Of a stretch of 64,000 nucleotides of DNA, positions 47,629 through 56,384 are shown one piece after another. The translations under genes and the position numbers were made by a program. The notes below the pieces were generated by a model. That model was not told the origin of the DNA and did not search any database. It worked only from the letters and a program-made list of their open reading frames with translations. This DNA is from Actinomadura pelletieri DSM 43383 (GTDB lineage: Bacteria > Actinomycetota > Actinomycetes > Streptosporangiales > Streptosporangiaceae): the NCBI RefSeq assembly GCF_003634705.1, contig NZ_RBWU01000002.1, positions 124,001 to 188,000 on the forward strand. Direction: 5' to 3'. Position 1 is the first letter of the stretch. Each line of letters starts with the position of its first letter.

Positions 47629-48873
47629 GTGACGATCGGTCACGTGGAAGAGGAGACGGCGACCAAGGAGCCCGGCGCGACGTCCGCGGCGGCCGCGTTG
47701 GCACCGGACGCCGCCGTGCGGCGGTTGGAGCGCGCCGCGGAGGGCCGGCTCGTCGCCGGCGTGTGCGGCGGTCTGGCCGCGCACCTCGGCGTGGACGCGT
47801 TCGTCATCCGCGCCGCGTTCCTGCTGCTGAGCCTGGCCAGCGGGATCGGCGTCGCCGCGTACATCGCGTTCTGGGTCCTGGTCCCGCGGCGACGGCTGCC
47901 GGAGTCCGGCGTGCCGGTGCCGGTCCGGCGTGGCCGCCGCGACTGGGGGCAGCTTCTCGCCTACTCGGCGGTGGGGCTGGGGTTGGCGGTGCTGCCGTGG
48001 GGCGCGGCCGGGGTCGTCCAGTGGGCGCTGTGGCCGTTCGTCGTCGGCGGCGTCGGCGCCGCGATCCTGTGGCAGCAGGCCGACCGCGACCAGCGGCAGC
48101 GGTGGACGCTGCCGCTGCGCCAGCGCTGGCTGCGCAGCCTGCTCGGCCTGCTGCTGGTCGTCGGCGGCATCGGCGGGTTCGTCGCGCAGAAGGTCGAGGC
48201 CGACCAGGCCCGGTCCGTCGTCATCGCCATGCTGATCATCCTCACCGGTGTCGCGGTGATCGTGACGCCGTGGGTGGTGCGGCTCTGGCAGGACCTGGAC
48301 GCCGAGCGGCACGAGCGGATCAGGTCGCAGGAGCGCGCCGAACTCGCCGCGCACATCCACGACTCGGTGCTGCACACGCTGACGCTCATCCAGCGGAACG
48401 CGCACGACACCCGGGAGGTGCAGCGGCTCGCCCGCTCCCAGGAGCGGACGCTGCGGACCTGGCTCTACCAGCCGCGCGCCGACCCCGACCAGACGTTCGC
48501 CGCCGCGATCCGGGAGATCGCGGGGGAGGTGGAGGACGACCACGGCGTGCCGATCGAGGTCGTCTGCGTGGGCGACACGGCGCTGGACGAGCGGCTCGGC
48601 GCGGCGTTGCAGGCCGCGCGGGAGGCGATGGTGAACGCCGCCAAGTACGCCGAGGCGCCGTCGGTGTCGGTGTACGCGGAGGTCGAGCGCGAGGAGATCG
48701 CCATCTTCGTCCGGGATCGCGGCAAGGGTTTCGATCTCGACCAGGTCCCGGATGACCGGATGGGCGTCCGAGGGTCCATCATCGGACGTATGGAGCGCAA
48801 CGGCGGCACGGCCACCGTCCGCACCGCGCCAGGCGAGGGCACCGAAGTGCGTTTGGAGATGCGGAAGTCGTGA
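47629..48873 (+). CDS. PspC-fused sensor histidine kinase
   Basis: The product has 414 residues from GTG 47629 (GTG 47644 is also possible; neither has a strong site). The order is a PspC domain (LVAGVCGGLAAHLGVDAFVIR, VLVPRRRLPESG), four or more membrane segments to about residue 220, then a HisKA_3-like dimerisation helix (AELAAHIHDSVLHTLTLIQRNA, His phosphorylated) and HATPase_c (EAMVNAAKYA, VRDRGKGFDLDQVP, GGTATVRTAPGEGTEV). The adjacent RR gene starts within its stop codon (GTGA). It senses envelope state (inference from PspC). Confidence 0.9.
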   Translation: MTIGHVEEETATKEPGATSAAAALAPDAAVRRLERAAEGRLVAGVCGGLAAHLGVDAFVIRAAFLLLSLASGIGVAAYIAFWVLVPRRRLPESGVPVPVRRGRRDWGQLLAYSAVGLGLAVLPWGAAGVVQWALWPFVVGGVGAAILWQQADRDQRQRWTLPLRQRWLRSLLGLLLVVGGIGGFVAQKVEADQARSVVIAMLIILTGVAVIVTPWVVRLWQDLDAERHERIRSQERAELAAHIHDSVLHTLTLIQRNAHDTREVQRLARSQERTLRTWLYQPRADPDQTFAAAIREIAGEVEDDHGVPIEVVCVGDTALDERLGAALQAAREAMVNAAKYAEAPSVSVYAEVEREEIAIFVRDRGKGFDLDQVPDDRMGVRGSIIGRMERNGGTATVRTAPGEGTEVRLEMRKS

Positions 48874-49511
48874 GCGAGGCGTTGAAGAGGGTGGTCCTGG
48901 TCGACGACCACCAGATGTTCCGGACCGGGGTCAAGGCGGAGCTCGGCGGCGGCGTCGAGATCGTCGGCGAGGCCGGTGACGTCGACGAGGCGGTCGCCGT
49001 GATCAAGGCGGCGCGACCGGACGTGGTGCTGCTGGACGTGCACCTGCCCGGCGGCGGTGGCATCGAGGTGCTGCGGCGGTTGCAGGGCGTCGTCCCGTCG
49101 AAGTTCCTGGCGCTGTCGGTGTCGGACGCCGCGGAGGACGTGATCGGCGTCGTCCGGGGCGGCGCGCGCGGCTATGTCACCAAGAGCATCTCCGGGCCCG
49201 AGCTGACGGACGCGATCGGCCGGGTCGCGGAGGGCGACGCCGTGTTCTCGCCGCGGCTGGCCGGGTTCGTCCTGGACGCGTTCGCCGCCACGGACGTCCC
49301 CGCCGTCGATCCCGAGCTGGACCAGATCACCCAGCGGGAGCGGGACGTGCTGCGGCTGATCGCCCGCGGCTATGCCTACAAGGAGATCGCCAAGGAGCTG
49401 TTCATCTCGGTCAAGACGGTGGAGACGCACGTCAGCAGCGTTCTGCGCAAGCTTCAGCTGTCCAATCGACACGAGCTGTCACGCTGGGCGGCCGCCCGCC
49501 GCCTGGTCTGA
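48870..49511 (+). CDS. NarL/LuxR-type response regulator
   Basis: The product has 213 residues. The receiver domain has VVLVDDHQMFRTGV, the phosphoacceptor Asp in VVLLDVHLPGGGG and TKSISG at the C-terminal Lys. The DNA-binding HTH has LTQRERDVLRLIARG-like LDQITQRERDVLRLIAR and KTVETHVSSVLRKLQLSNRHEL. It is translationally coupled to the preceding PspC-type kinase and is its partner. The divergent PspC operon (46013-47519) is the likely target. Confidence 0.95.
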   Translation: MSEALKRVVLVDDHQMFRTGVKAELGGGVEIVGEAGDVDEAVAVIKAARPDVVLLDVHLPGGGGIEVLRRLQGVVPSKFLALSVSDAAEDVIGVVRGGARGYVTKSISGPELTDAIGRVAEGDAVFSPRLAGFVLDAFAATDVPAVDPELDQITQRERDVLRLIARGYAYKEIAKELFISVKTVETHVSSVLRKLQLSNRHELSRWAAARRLV

Positions 49512-49671
49512 AAATGCGCGTCCCGGCGCGCTTGACGGAATAGCCGCAGGTCAAGTCGGTGGGAATTACGCTCTATGCCTGTTCGGTGGCCTGGAGTAAA
49601 CAATTTCGGTTAAGTGTTGGTAAATCGTAATAATCCTTTTCCGTACTTCATGATCGTCGTAGTGGTCGGGT

Positions 49672-50517
49672 GTGAAACAGTCCCTTTTCATGACCTATCC
49701 TCCCCCCGATCCCGGTTGGCCCGGCCAGCAAGGGCCGCACTCGCCCCCGCCCCCGCCGGGCGGGCCCGGCCAGCCGCCCATCCCCGGCCAGCCGCCCATC
49801 CCCGGCTATCCGCCCGGTCCCGAGTACCCGCCGTCACCCGGCCACGGCTCCTCTCACCAGGACGAGCGCACCAACGGCATGTCCATCGCCGCGTTCGTCA
49901 CCGGTCTTCTCGGCTGCTTCGGCGTCCTCGGCGCCATTCTCGGCATCGTGTCCCTGCGGCAGATCAGCTCCCGTGGAGGCAAGGGCCGCGGCTTAGCGAT
50001 CGCCGGAATCATCCTGTCCTGCCTGTGGGTGGCGGGCGCCGCGATCGGCTACGCGGTCGGCATCAGCAAACTCGACTCCTCGTCGCTGCCGTCCACCACC
50101 TCGAAGCACCCGGGGCCGTCCCCGACCAAGACGTCGGAGGTCGACGCCAGGAAGATGCGGGTCGGTGACTGCATCGACGACTCCAAGGTCGCCTCCAGCC
50201 CCGAAGGGGAGTCGGTCAAGGTCGAGAGCGTCAAGATCGTCCCATGCGCCGGGCCGCACGACGGCGAGGTCATGGCCACCTTCCGCGTGCCCGGCGGCGC
50301 CATGCCGCCCGAGCAGGAGATGATGCGGCTGGCGGCCACCGGCTGCGAGAAGCGGCTGACGAAGAAGATCCGCCGCGACCCCGCGGCCGACTCGCTCAGC
50401 ATGTCCTACTACTACCCGACGTCGCTCTCGTGGCGGCTGGGCGACCGCTCCGTCACCTGCGTCGTCGTGTCCGCCACCGAAGGCAAGAAGCTCACCCGGC
50501 CGATCCGGAAGTCCTGA
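49672..50517 (+). CDS. DUF4190-domain membrane protein with septum-formation-like domain
   Basis: The product has 281 residues from GTG 49672; ATG 49690 (MTYPPPDPGWPGQQ) is equally plausible. A Pro/Gly-rich cytoplasmic N-terminus has three PIPGQPP-like repeats. Two membrane segments follow (SIAAFVTGLLGCFGVLGAILGIVSL and GLAIAGIILSCLWVAGAAIGYAVG, a DUF4190 pair), then an extracytoplasmic domain with MRVGDCIDDSK, KIVPCAGPHDGEVMATF and a late TCVVVS, a pattern like septum-formation lipoproteins with paired Cys. Its partner and function are unknown. Confidence 0.7.
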   Translation: MKQSLFMTYPPPDPGWPGQQGPHSPPPPPGGPGQPPIPGQPPIPGYPPGPEYPPSPGHGSSHQDERTNGMSIAAFVTGLLGCFGVLGAILGIVSLRQISSRGGKGRGLAIAGIILSCLWVAGAAIGYAVGISKLDSSSLPSTTSKHPGPSPTKTSEVDARKMRVGDCIDDSKVASSPEGESVKVESVKIVPCAGPHDGEVMATFRVPGGAMPPEQEMMRLAATGCEKRLTKKIRRDPAADSLSMSYYYPTSLSWRLGDRSVTCVVVSATEGKKLTRPIRKS

Positions 50518-50559
50518 TGCCGGCACTCGTGGGCGGCCGGCCCGCCGCCCAGCCCCGGA

Positions 50560-51861
50560 TCAGGTCTCGCCGTGCCACTTCTCCATGTGCGTGGCGTGGG
50601 TGCCCAGGTAGGCCCCGGGTTTGAAGTGGCGGTCGTAGAAGTCGAGGTCCAGATGGTGTCCCTGGACGTAGTTCATGATGAACACGGTCGGTACCGTGCC
50701 GGGGAACTTGCCGAACGCGTCCCACACGTACTGTGCCTGGAGCGCGACGCACGCCTTGAACTCGTCGTCGTGAACCTGGGCGCTCCCGCGGAACCCGGGG
50801 CTGTCGGTCCAGGCGCCGGGTGTGTCGGGGTGGAACGGGCCGCCCGGTCCGAACTTGCGGTGGGCGAACGCCTCCACGGCCGCCGCCATGTCGGCGTGGT
50901 GGGGCGGGCAGTACGCCTCGAAGACCCCTTCCCTGCCGGTGGGGTTGGGCGTCGACCAGCGCTCGTCCTCGTCGTAGCGGAAGCCGAGACCGGGCACGTC
51001 CGGGTCGCCTGACGCGCCGAGCATGCAGAAACGGTCGATCCCGTCGAACATCCAGCCGCCGAGCCCCATCGCCTGGAGCATCAGTACGCCCGCGTAACAG
51101 GCGGTCGCGAGTTCCGCGGTCGCCTCGGTCAACGCGTACTGCTCGGCGAACGTGAGCGGGTACGGCTCCGCCACGTCGACCAGGCCGCGGAACTCCGCGA
51201 GCCCGGGGATCTGGCGGTTGTTGACGTCGTCGTACAGGGCGTAGCCGTTCTGGACGAGGAAGCACAGAACCGCGATCAGATGCTGCGCGATGTCCGCCAC
51301 CGGGATGACGAGCAGTGAACCGGGCACGTTGACGCACCAGGTGTTGTGCCCCTCCAGGTAGGGCTCCTCCGCGGGCAGGTGAAGCCGCTCGGGGGAGAGC
51401 CGCCGCAGCCGCTCTCGGTGGCGCGCGACCATCAGTTCCGGCGTGACCGTCTCGGCGGACGGGTCGACCAGCGCACCGGCGTCACGGGTGGGGAAGAAGT
51501 AGAGGCCCGAATCGTCGGTGAAGAACAGCTCGGCGGTATGGAACCCGGCCGCGGACGGGAACGTGCGTCCGGCGGCGGCGCCGGAGTAGTTCGAGGCGTG
51601 CGGCGCGTACCGGGCGTGCCGCGTGATCGCGTAGTGCCAGCCCGTCGTCCCGCCCATCGCGCTCAACACGAGCATCCGTTCCAGCTCGGTGAGCGGGAGC
51701 GGCTCATGCTCGGAGCGGTGGGCGAGCGGACCGTCAGGGATCTCGGCGCCTAGCGCGAACCGCCGGGAGCGGCGACCGAACAACGCGTCCACCAGTGGGA
51801 AGGCCGCCAGTTCCTGGAGCGCCTCGGTCTCGGTGGCCGTCGGCTGCCGCGTAGAACTCAT
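50560..51861 (-). CDS. unknown protein with nitroreductase/SagB-like N-terminal features
   Basis: The product has 433 residues and starts ATG 51861. DALFGRRSRRFALGAEIPDGPL followed by PLTELERMLVLSAMGG, and later FPSAAGFHTAELFF, resemble the RRSxR...LxxLL...SAGA features of flavin nitroreductases and SagB-type dehydrogenases. The rest (IPVADIAQHLIAVLCFLVQNGYALYDD, GLGGWMFDGID, GVFEAYCPPHHADM) I cannot place. It is probably an oxidoreductase, with no obvious RiPP genes beside it. It converges on the DUF4190 gene. Confidence 0.5.
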   Translation of the reverse strand: MSSTRQPTATETEALQELAAFPLVDALFGRRSRRFALGAEIPDGPLAHRSEHEPLPLTELERMLVLSAMGGTTGWHYAITRHARYAPHASNYSGAAAGRTFPSAAGFHTAELFFTDDSGLYFFPTRDAGALVDPSAETVTPELMVARHRERLRRLSPERLHLPAEEPYLEGHNTWCVNVPGSLLVIPVADIAQHLIAVLCFLVQNGYALYDDVNNRQIPGLAEFRGLVDVAEPYPLTFAEQYALTEATAELATACYAGVLMLQAMGLGGWMFDGIDRFCMLGASGDPDVPGLGFRYDEDERWSTPNPTGREGVFEAYCPPHHADMAAAVEAFAHRKFGPGGPFHPDTPGAWTDSPGFRGSAQVHDDEFKACVALQAQYVWDAFGKFPGTVPTVFIMNYVQGHHLDLDFYDRHFKPGAYLGTHATHMEKWHGET

Positions 51862-51918
51862 CAGACCCTCCCGTGCCTGTCAGGACCTGCCCTTGTCGTT
51901 ACGGGTGTTCCCCGCGTC

Positions 51919-52833
51919 TCAAGGACGGGACGCGCGCAGGGTGCCCACCACCATTCCCGCCACATGCTCGACCGTGGCGACGCCCGCCCCCATCGTCGGG
52001 TTGTCCCCGCTGCACACCGCGACGAGGAAGTCGTGGTCGCGTCCGGTGATGCGGCCGATGCTGTTCACCGTCCAGCCGGTCCCCTGGTGGCGGACGGGCG
52101 TCCAGCCGTTCTTCAGCGCCACCCTCTCGCCCGGCAGCGCCGCCGCGCTGACGCCCCACGCCTGCTCCTCCACGACGGAGCCCATCAGGTCGAGGATGTA
52201 CCGGCGCCCGGACGCCCCGATCGGGCTGGTGTCCGCCACCAGGTCCCTGAGCAGCCGGACCTGGTCGGCCGGGCTCGTCGTCGACGACCCCCACGACGTC
52301 GGGAACGGTGTGGTGTCCACCAGCCCCAGCCGTTTGTTGGACCTCGTGACGCCCGTGCCGTGGCCCGCCTTGGAGTACAGCGAGTCCGCCGCCGAGTTGT
52401 CGCTCACCCGGATCATCGAACTCGCCAGGGCGCGTTCACCGTCGGACAGGCCGAGCCCTCGCTGGGCGCGCTGCCGTTGCAGGACGAGGCTCGCGAGAAT
52501 GTCGACCTTCATGACGCTGGCGCTGACGAACTCGCCCTTCTCGTTCTCCCCGAAGGACAGGCCCGTGCGCAGGTCGGTGGCCATCACCCCGGCCTTGCCC
52601 GGACGTGTCTCGATGTAGGCGCGGACGGCCCGCCGCAGCCGCGCCGCGTCGAACGGACGGGTCGTCGCCCTGGCCACGGCCGCTCCCCGCCCGCCGGCCG
52701 ACTTGCCGGCCGACGCCGTGGCGCCCGCGACGACGCCCTCACGTTTCGGTTCGTCCGAGACGAACCAGTGGGCGGTGAAGCCCGCCCCGGTGGCGCCCGC
52801 AGCGAGAGCGAACGCGATGAGGTGACGTCGCAT
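51919..52833 (-). CDS. class-A beta-lactamase-fold serine hydrolase
   Basis: The product has 304 residues. An N-terminal membrane or signal segment (MRRHLIAFALAAGATGAGF) is followed by a penicillin-binding-type domain with SVMK (FVSASVMKVDIL, catalytic Ser and Lys), SDN in IRVSDNSAAD and KNG in VALKNGWTPV at the expected distances. The omega-loop Glu166 of true class A beta-lactamases is not recognisable. It could be a DD-peptidase or esterase-like enzyme acting outside the membrane. The upstream gene on the same strand is an SRPBCC protein, 51 bases away. Confidence 0.8.
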   Translation of the reverse strand: MRRHLIAFALAAGATGAGFTAHWFVSDEPKREGVVAGATASAGKSAGGRGAAVARATTRPFDAARLRRAVRAYIETRPGKAGVMATDLRTGLSFGENEKGEFVSASVMKVDILASLVLQRQRAQRGLGLSDGERALASSMIRVSDNSAADSLYSKAGHGTGVTRSNKRLGLVDTTPFPTSWGSSTTSPADQVRLLRDLVADTSPIGASGRRYILDLMGSVVEEQAWGVSAAALPGERVALKNGWTPVRHQGTGWTVNSIGRITGRDHDFLVAVCSGDNPTMGAGVATVEHVAGMVVGTLRASRP

Positions 52834-52884
52834 CGTTCCCCCCGAAACCCGTGCGACCTGCCCCGATATGGACCTATCTACTGA

Positions 52885-53400
52885 TCAGAGAGCGCCCGGC
52901 AGGCGGGCCGGGCAGCCCGGCTCGCAGCGTTCGGAATGCCGTGCCACCCGGCGCGCGTACGAGTCGAACCGGCGGCGCAGCACCGCCCGCGTCAACGGCC
53001 GGATGCCGGGGAACCCGTCGAAGACGCCACGCCAGCGGATCAGTGTGCCCGTGAAGTGCGGCTCCAACGTGACGTCCGCGCGGAAACGGCGCGACGGAGG
53101 CCAGGCCAGCGCGATGTAGCCGTAGTGCCGGGGCGGATCCCAGGCCACGACCTCCTCACGCCGCGGCCGGACGTACCGGACGGCCCCGATCCCGTTCGGA
53201 TGGTCCGTGCCCGCGGACTCCCGCCTCGCCCGGACCAGGAACCCGCCCCATTCGTCCCAGGCCTCCGCCACGCACAGATGCTTGAAGATCACGTCCGGCG
53301 CGGCCCTGGAAATGGCGGTGGCCTCGACCTCATGGCCCCCGACTTCATGGCCCTCGACCTCATGGCCCTCGACTTCAGGGCCCCCGATGTCATGCGGCAT
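52885..53400 (-). CDS. SRPBCC-family protein with N-terminal pentapeptide repeat
   Basis: The product has 171 residues. A short N-terminal repeat of (E/G)GHEV is followed by an SRPBCC/START-like fold (ATAISRAAPDVIFKHLCVAEAWDEWGG, VAWDPPRHYGYIALAW, TLIRWRGVFDGFPG). Such proteins bind lipids or polyketide-like ligands in a hydrophobic pocket. The His/Glu repeat is not part of the fold and could bind metal. The start may lie inside the repeat. Confidence 0.75.
   Translation of the reverse strand: MPHDIGGPEVEGHEVEGHEVGGHEVEATAISRAAPDVIFKHLCVAEAWDEWGGFLVRARRESAGTDHPNGIGAVRYVRPRREEVVAWDPPRHYGYIALAWPPSRRFRADVTLEPHFTGTLIRWRGVFDGFPGIRPLTRAVLRRRFDSYARRVARHSERCEPGCPARLPGAL
53326..53385 (-). repeat. four 15-base repeats encoding (E/G)GHEV
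   Basis: Four in-frame 15-base units near the start of the SRPBCC gene encode GGPEV, EGHEV, EGHEV and GGHEV. They may be unstable by slippage. Confidence 0.8.
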
Positions 53401-53516
53401 GACAACCCCCCGACTCCCGTCACATGGGGGGACATGCCCGACGTCGGGTCAATCACGACCTGTGAACGGCCGTATTTGGCAAGTGATGACCGTTCCCGGG
53501 ACGGTCCTGTGCCGCC

Positions 53517-54248
53517 CTACGCCGTGTCGATGACCTGGAAGGGCTCGGCCAGACGACCCTCCGGGAGACCCGCCGCCGCGGCGTTGCCCGACATCCAGCC
53601 GCGCAGCATCTCCGCCAGCCCGTCGCCCATGTGCGCGGTCTGGCTGGCATGGGCCTTCAGGGCGTGCAGCTTGCGGTCGAACCGTTCCGTGACGTCGACG
53701 TAGTGGTTCACGAGCGGGCCGCCGGTGGCCCACACCTCCCGCGTCGTCCAGGCCTCCAGGCCCTCGTCGGCGAGCAGTTCCGGGAACGCGTACGGGTTGC
53801 GCGCGTCCGGGTAGACGGCGTCGAGCGCCGCCGCGCCCACCGCGCGGTGGTCGGGATGGCTCGGGTATATCCGCTCGTAGTTGCGGTCGGGGCTCGGCAT
53901 CAGCAGCCGGTCCGGCCGCACCTGCCGGATCACCCGCGCGATGTCGCGGCGCAGGCCCAGCGTCGCCTCGACCCGCCCGTCGGGGTAGCCGAGCCACCGG
54001 ATGTCGTCGACCCCGACGCACTTGGCGGCCGCGCGCTGCTCCTCGCGCCGCAGCGCCGCCATCTCCGCGCGCGAGATCGTGTCGTCGAACCCGCCCGCGT
54101 CACCGTCGGTGACCATGAGGTACACGACGTCGATACCGCGGTCGGTCCAGCCCGCGACGGTTCCCGCCGCGCCGAAGTCGACATCGTCGGGATGCGCCAT
54201 CACGACAAGGATCCGTTGCAGTTCGCCGTCGTCCAGAACGTTGGTCAC
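53517..54248 (-). CDS. PIG-L family deacetylase
   Basis: The product has 243 residues from GTG 54248. The zinc site is in VMAHPDDVDFGA (AHPDD) and SHPDHRAVG, with LMVTDGDAGGFDD and RREEQRAAAKCVGVDDI, as in LmbE/MshB/Mca-type N-acetyl sugar deacetylases. It would remove an acetyl group from an N-acetylglucosaminyl compound. Mycothiol metabolism (MshB/Mca relatives) is possible but not shown. Confidence 0.9.
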   Translation of the reverse strand: MTNVLDDGELQRILVVMAHPDDVDFGAAGTVAGWTDRGIDVVYLMVTDGDAGGFDDTISRAEMAALRREEQRAAAKCVGVDDIRWLGYPDGRVEATLGLRRDIARVIRQVRPDRLLMPSPDRNYERIYPSHPDHRAVGAAALDAVYPDARNPYAFPELLADEGLEAWTTREVWATGGPLVNHYVDVTERFDRKLHALKAHASQTAHMGDGLAEMLRGWMSGNAAAAGLPEGRLAEPFQVIDTA

Positions 54249-54324
54249 GGATTCAACTGTAAAGACCCTGGACGATTACTGGTACACCCCGAGATCAGCA
54301 GAGGTCTGTGACTTCACGGACGGG

Positions 54325-55305
54325 CTACAACGACATGATCGACGCGAGCAGCCGCTCCTGGAACTCCGCCACGTCGCTGCCGACCGCCACCTTCACCGGA
54401 CGGCGGGTGTCCTCGGCGGGCAGCGAACGCGCGTCCCACACGGTCGTGCCGCGCGTCAGCTCCCCGCGCAGCTCCACCCGGACCGGACGGTGCGCGTACT
54501 CCCCGAGGCCCGGGTCGACGGCCAGCATCGCGGCGAGCGCGTCGTGGATGACCGCGCCCCGGCGGCGGAGCGTCGGCGTGTAGGCGTCGGCGTAGAACTC
54601 CAGGATGCGGGCGGCGAACCGGGTGACGGGCGTGTCGTGCGCGGCCAGCCGGTCCAGCCAGTCGTCGTGGACGGCGGTCGGGTGGGTGGCGTCCAGCGGC
54701 ACCAGGACGATCGGCCAGTCCGCCGCGAACACCAGGTCGGCGGCCTCGGGGTCGTGCCAGATGTTCGCCTCGGCGTGCGTGGTGATGTTGCCGGGATGGT
54801 CGAACGCGCCGCCCATCACGACGACCTCCCGCACCAGGGATGGCAGTTCCTCGTCCAGCAGCAGCGCCGCGCCCAGGTTCGTCAGCGGGCCCGTCGCGAG
54901 GAGCGTCAGCTCGCCGGGCATGGTGCGTGCCAGCCTGACGATCTGCGCGGCGGCCGACTCGCCGGCGGGCCGTCCCACCGGTTCGGGGAGGTGCGTGTCG
55001 CCGAGGCCGTCGGTCCCGTGCCAGTCGATCGCGTGGTGGACGTCCTGCGCCATCGGCCGGGCGGCGCCGACCGCGACCGGCACGCCCGGCTCACCGTGGG
55101 GGACGTCACCGGCGTCGATGCCCGCCGCCTCCAGCACACGGATCGTGTTCAACGCGCCGGTCAGCGGGTCGATGTTGCCGTGCACCGTGCCGATGCCCGC
55201 CAGCTTCGCCTCGCCCGCCCGGAGGAGGGACGCCAGATACAGCAGCGTCAGCGCGTCGTCGATGCCCGTGTCGCAGTCATAGAGAAAGGTGGGTGGATTC
55301 GTCAC
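54325..55305 (-). CDS. nucleoside hydrolase (inosine-uridine preferring type)
   Basis: The product has 326 residues. The calcium-binding N-terminal motif is YDCDTGIDDALTLLY (DxDxGxDDA), with TVHGNIDPLTGALNTI, LLATGPLTNLGAAL, VVMGGAFDHPGN and EANIWHDPEAA. It splits purine or pyrimidine ribonucleosides to base and ribose in the cytoplasm. A 76-base gap separates it from the PIG-L gene on the same strand. Confidence 0.95.
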   Translation of the reverse strand: MTNPPTFLYDCDTGIDDALTLLYLASLLRAGEAKLAGIGTVHGNIDPLTGALNTIRVLEAAGIDAGDVPHGEPGVPVAVGAARPMAQDVHHAIDWHGTDGLGDTHLPEPVGRPAGESAAAQIVRLARTMPGELTLLATGPLTNLGAALLLDEELPSLVREVVVMGGAFDHPGNITTHAEANIWHDPEAADLVFAADWPIVLVPLDATHPTAVHDDWLDRLAAHDTPVTRFAARILEFYADAYTPTLRRRGAVIHDALAAMLAVDPGLGEYAHRPVRVELRGELTRGTTVWDARSLPAEDTRRPVKVAVGSDVAEFQERLLASIMSL

Positions 55306-55388
55306 GGATGCAACCTATCCGTCCGGGACCCGATGTTGATCATCACTGGGTCTGGGACGTGGGGTCGCGCCAGGGTAGAGCATGAGAC

Positions 55389-56384
55389 ATGCGCAAAATC
55401 ATCAACGCCCCGGCGGACGTGGTCTCCGACGCGCTGCGCGGTCTCGCCGCCGCGCATCCGTCCCTGCGGGTCGACCCGGAGCAGGGCACGGTCGTGCGCG
55501 CCGACGCGCCGCGCGCCGGGAAGGTCGCCCTCGTGTCCGGGGGCGGGTCCGGCCACGAGCCGCTGCACGCCGGGTTCGTGGGCCACGGGATGCTGGACGC
55601 GGCCTGTTGCGGCGAGGTCTTCACCTCACCGGTGCCCGACCAGATCATCGCCGCGACGATGGCGGTGGACGGCGGCGCTGGCGTCGTCCTCGTGGTGAAG
55701 AACTACACCGGCGACGTGATGAACTTCCAGCTGGCCGCCGAACTGGCCGAGGACGAGGACATCGAGGTCACGACCGTGATCATCGACGATGACGTCGCCG
55801 TCGAGGACAGCACGTTCACCGCCGGGCGGCGCGGCACCGGGGCCACGCTGTTCGTCGAGAAGATCGCCGGTGCGCTCGCCGAGGAGGGCGCCGCCCTGGA
55901 CGCCGTCGCGGCGGTGGCGCGCGAGGTGAACGAGCGCAGCCGGTCGTTCGGGGTCGCGCTGTCGTCCTGCACCGTTCCGGCCGCCGGGACGCCGACGTTC
56001 GAACTCGGCGACGACGAGATGGAACTCGGCATCGGCATCCACGGCGAACCCGGCCGCGAACGTGCCAAGATCGCCACCGCGGCGGAGATCGTCGACGCGG
56101 CGCTCGGCGCGATCGACGCAGACATGCCGCTGTCGGGGGCCGAGGTGCTGGTGCTGGTCAACGGGATGGGCGGCACCCCGCTCATCGAGCAGTACATCGC
56201 CTACGCGGCGGCCGCCGCATGGCTGGAGGACCACGGCGCCACCGTCGTCCGCAGGCTCGTCGGACCGTATGTGACGAGCCTGGAGATGGCCGGCTGCATG
56301 ATCAGCGTGTGCCGGATGACGCCCGAGCTGACCCGGCTCTGGGACGCGCCCGTCGAGACACCCGGTCTGCGGTGGGGCCGGTGA
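55389..56384 (+). CDS. dhaK: PTS-dependent dihydroxyacetone kinase, DhaK subunit
   Basis: This 331-residue substrate-binding subunit has SGGGSGHEPLHAGFVG, VVKNYTGDVMNFQLA and the His that binds dihydroxyacetone covalently (GIGIHGEPGRERA). Together with DhaL and DhaM, dihydroxyacetone is phosphorylated at the expense of phosphoenolpyruvate through the PTS. The order dhaK-dhaL-dhaM with coupled ends is canonical. It links to glycerol use with glpD. Confidence 0.95.
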   Translation: MRKIINAPADVVSDALRGLAAAHPSLRVDPEQGTVVRADAPRAGKVALVSGGGSGHEPLHAGFVGHGMLDAACCGEVFTSPVPDQIIAATMAVDGGAGVVLVVKNYTGDVMNFQLAAELAEDEDIEVTTVIIDDDVAVEDSTFTAGRRGTGATLFVEKIAGALAEEGAALDAVAAVAREVNERSRSFGVALSSCTVPAAGTPTFELGDDEMELGIGIHGEPGRERAKIATAAEIVDAALGAIDADMPLSGAEVLVLVNGMGGTPLIEQYIAYAAAAAWLEDHGATVVRRLVGPYVTSLEMAGCMISVCRMTPELTRLWDAPVETPGLRWGR

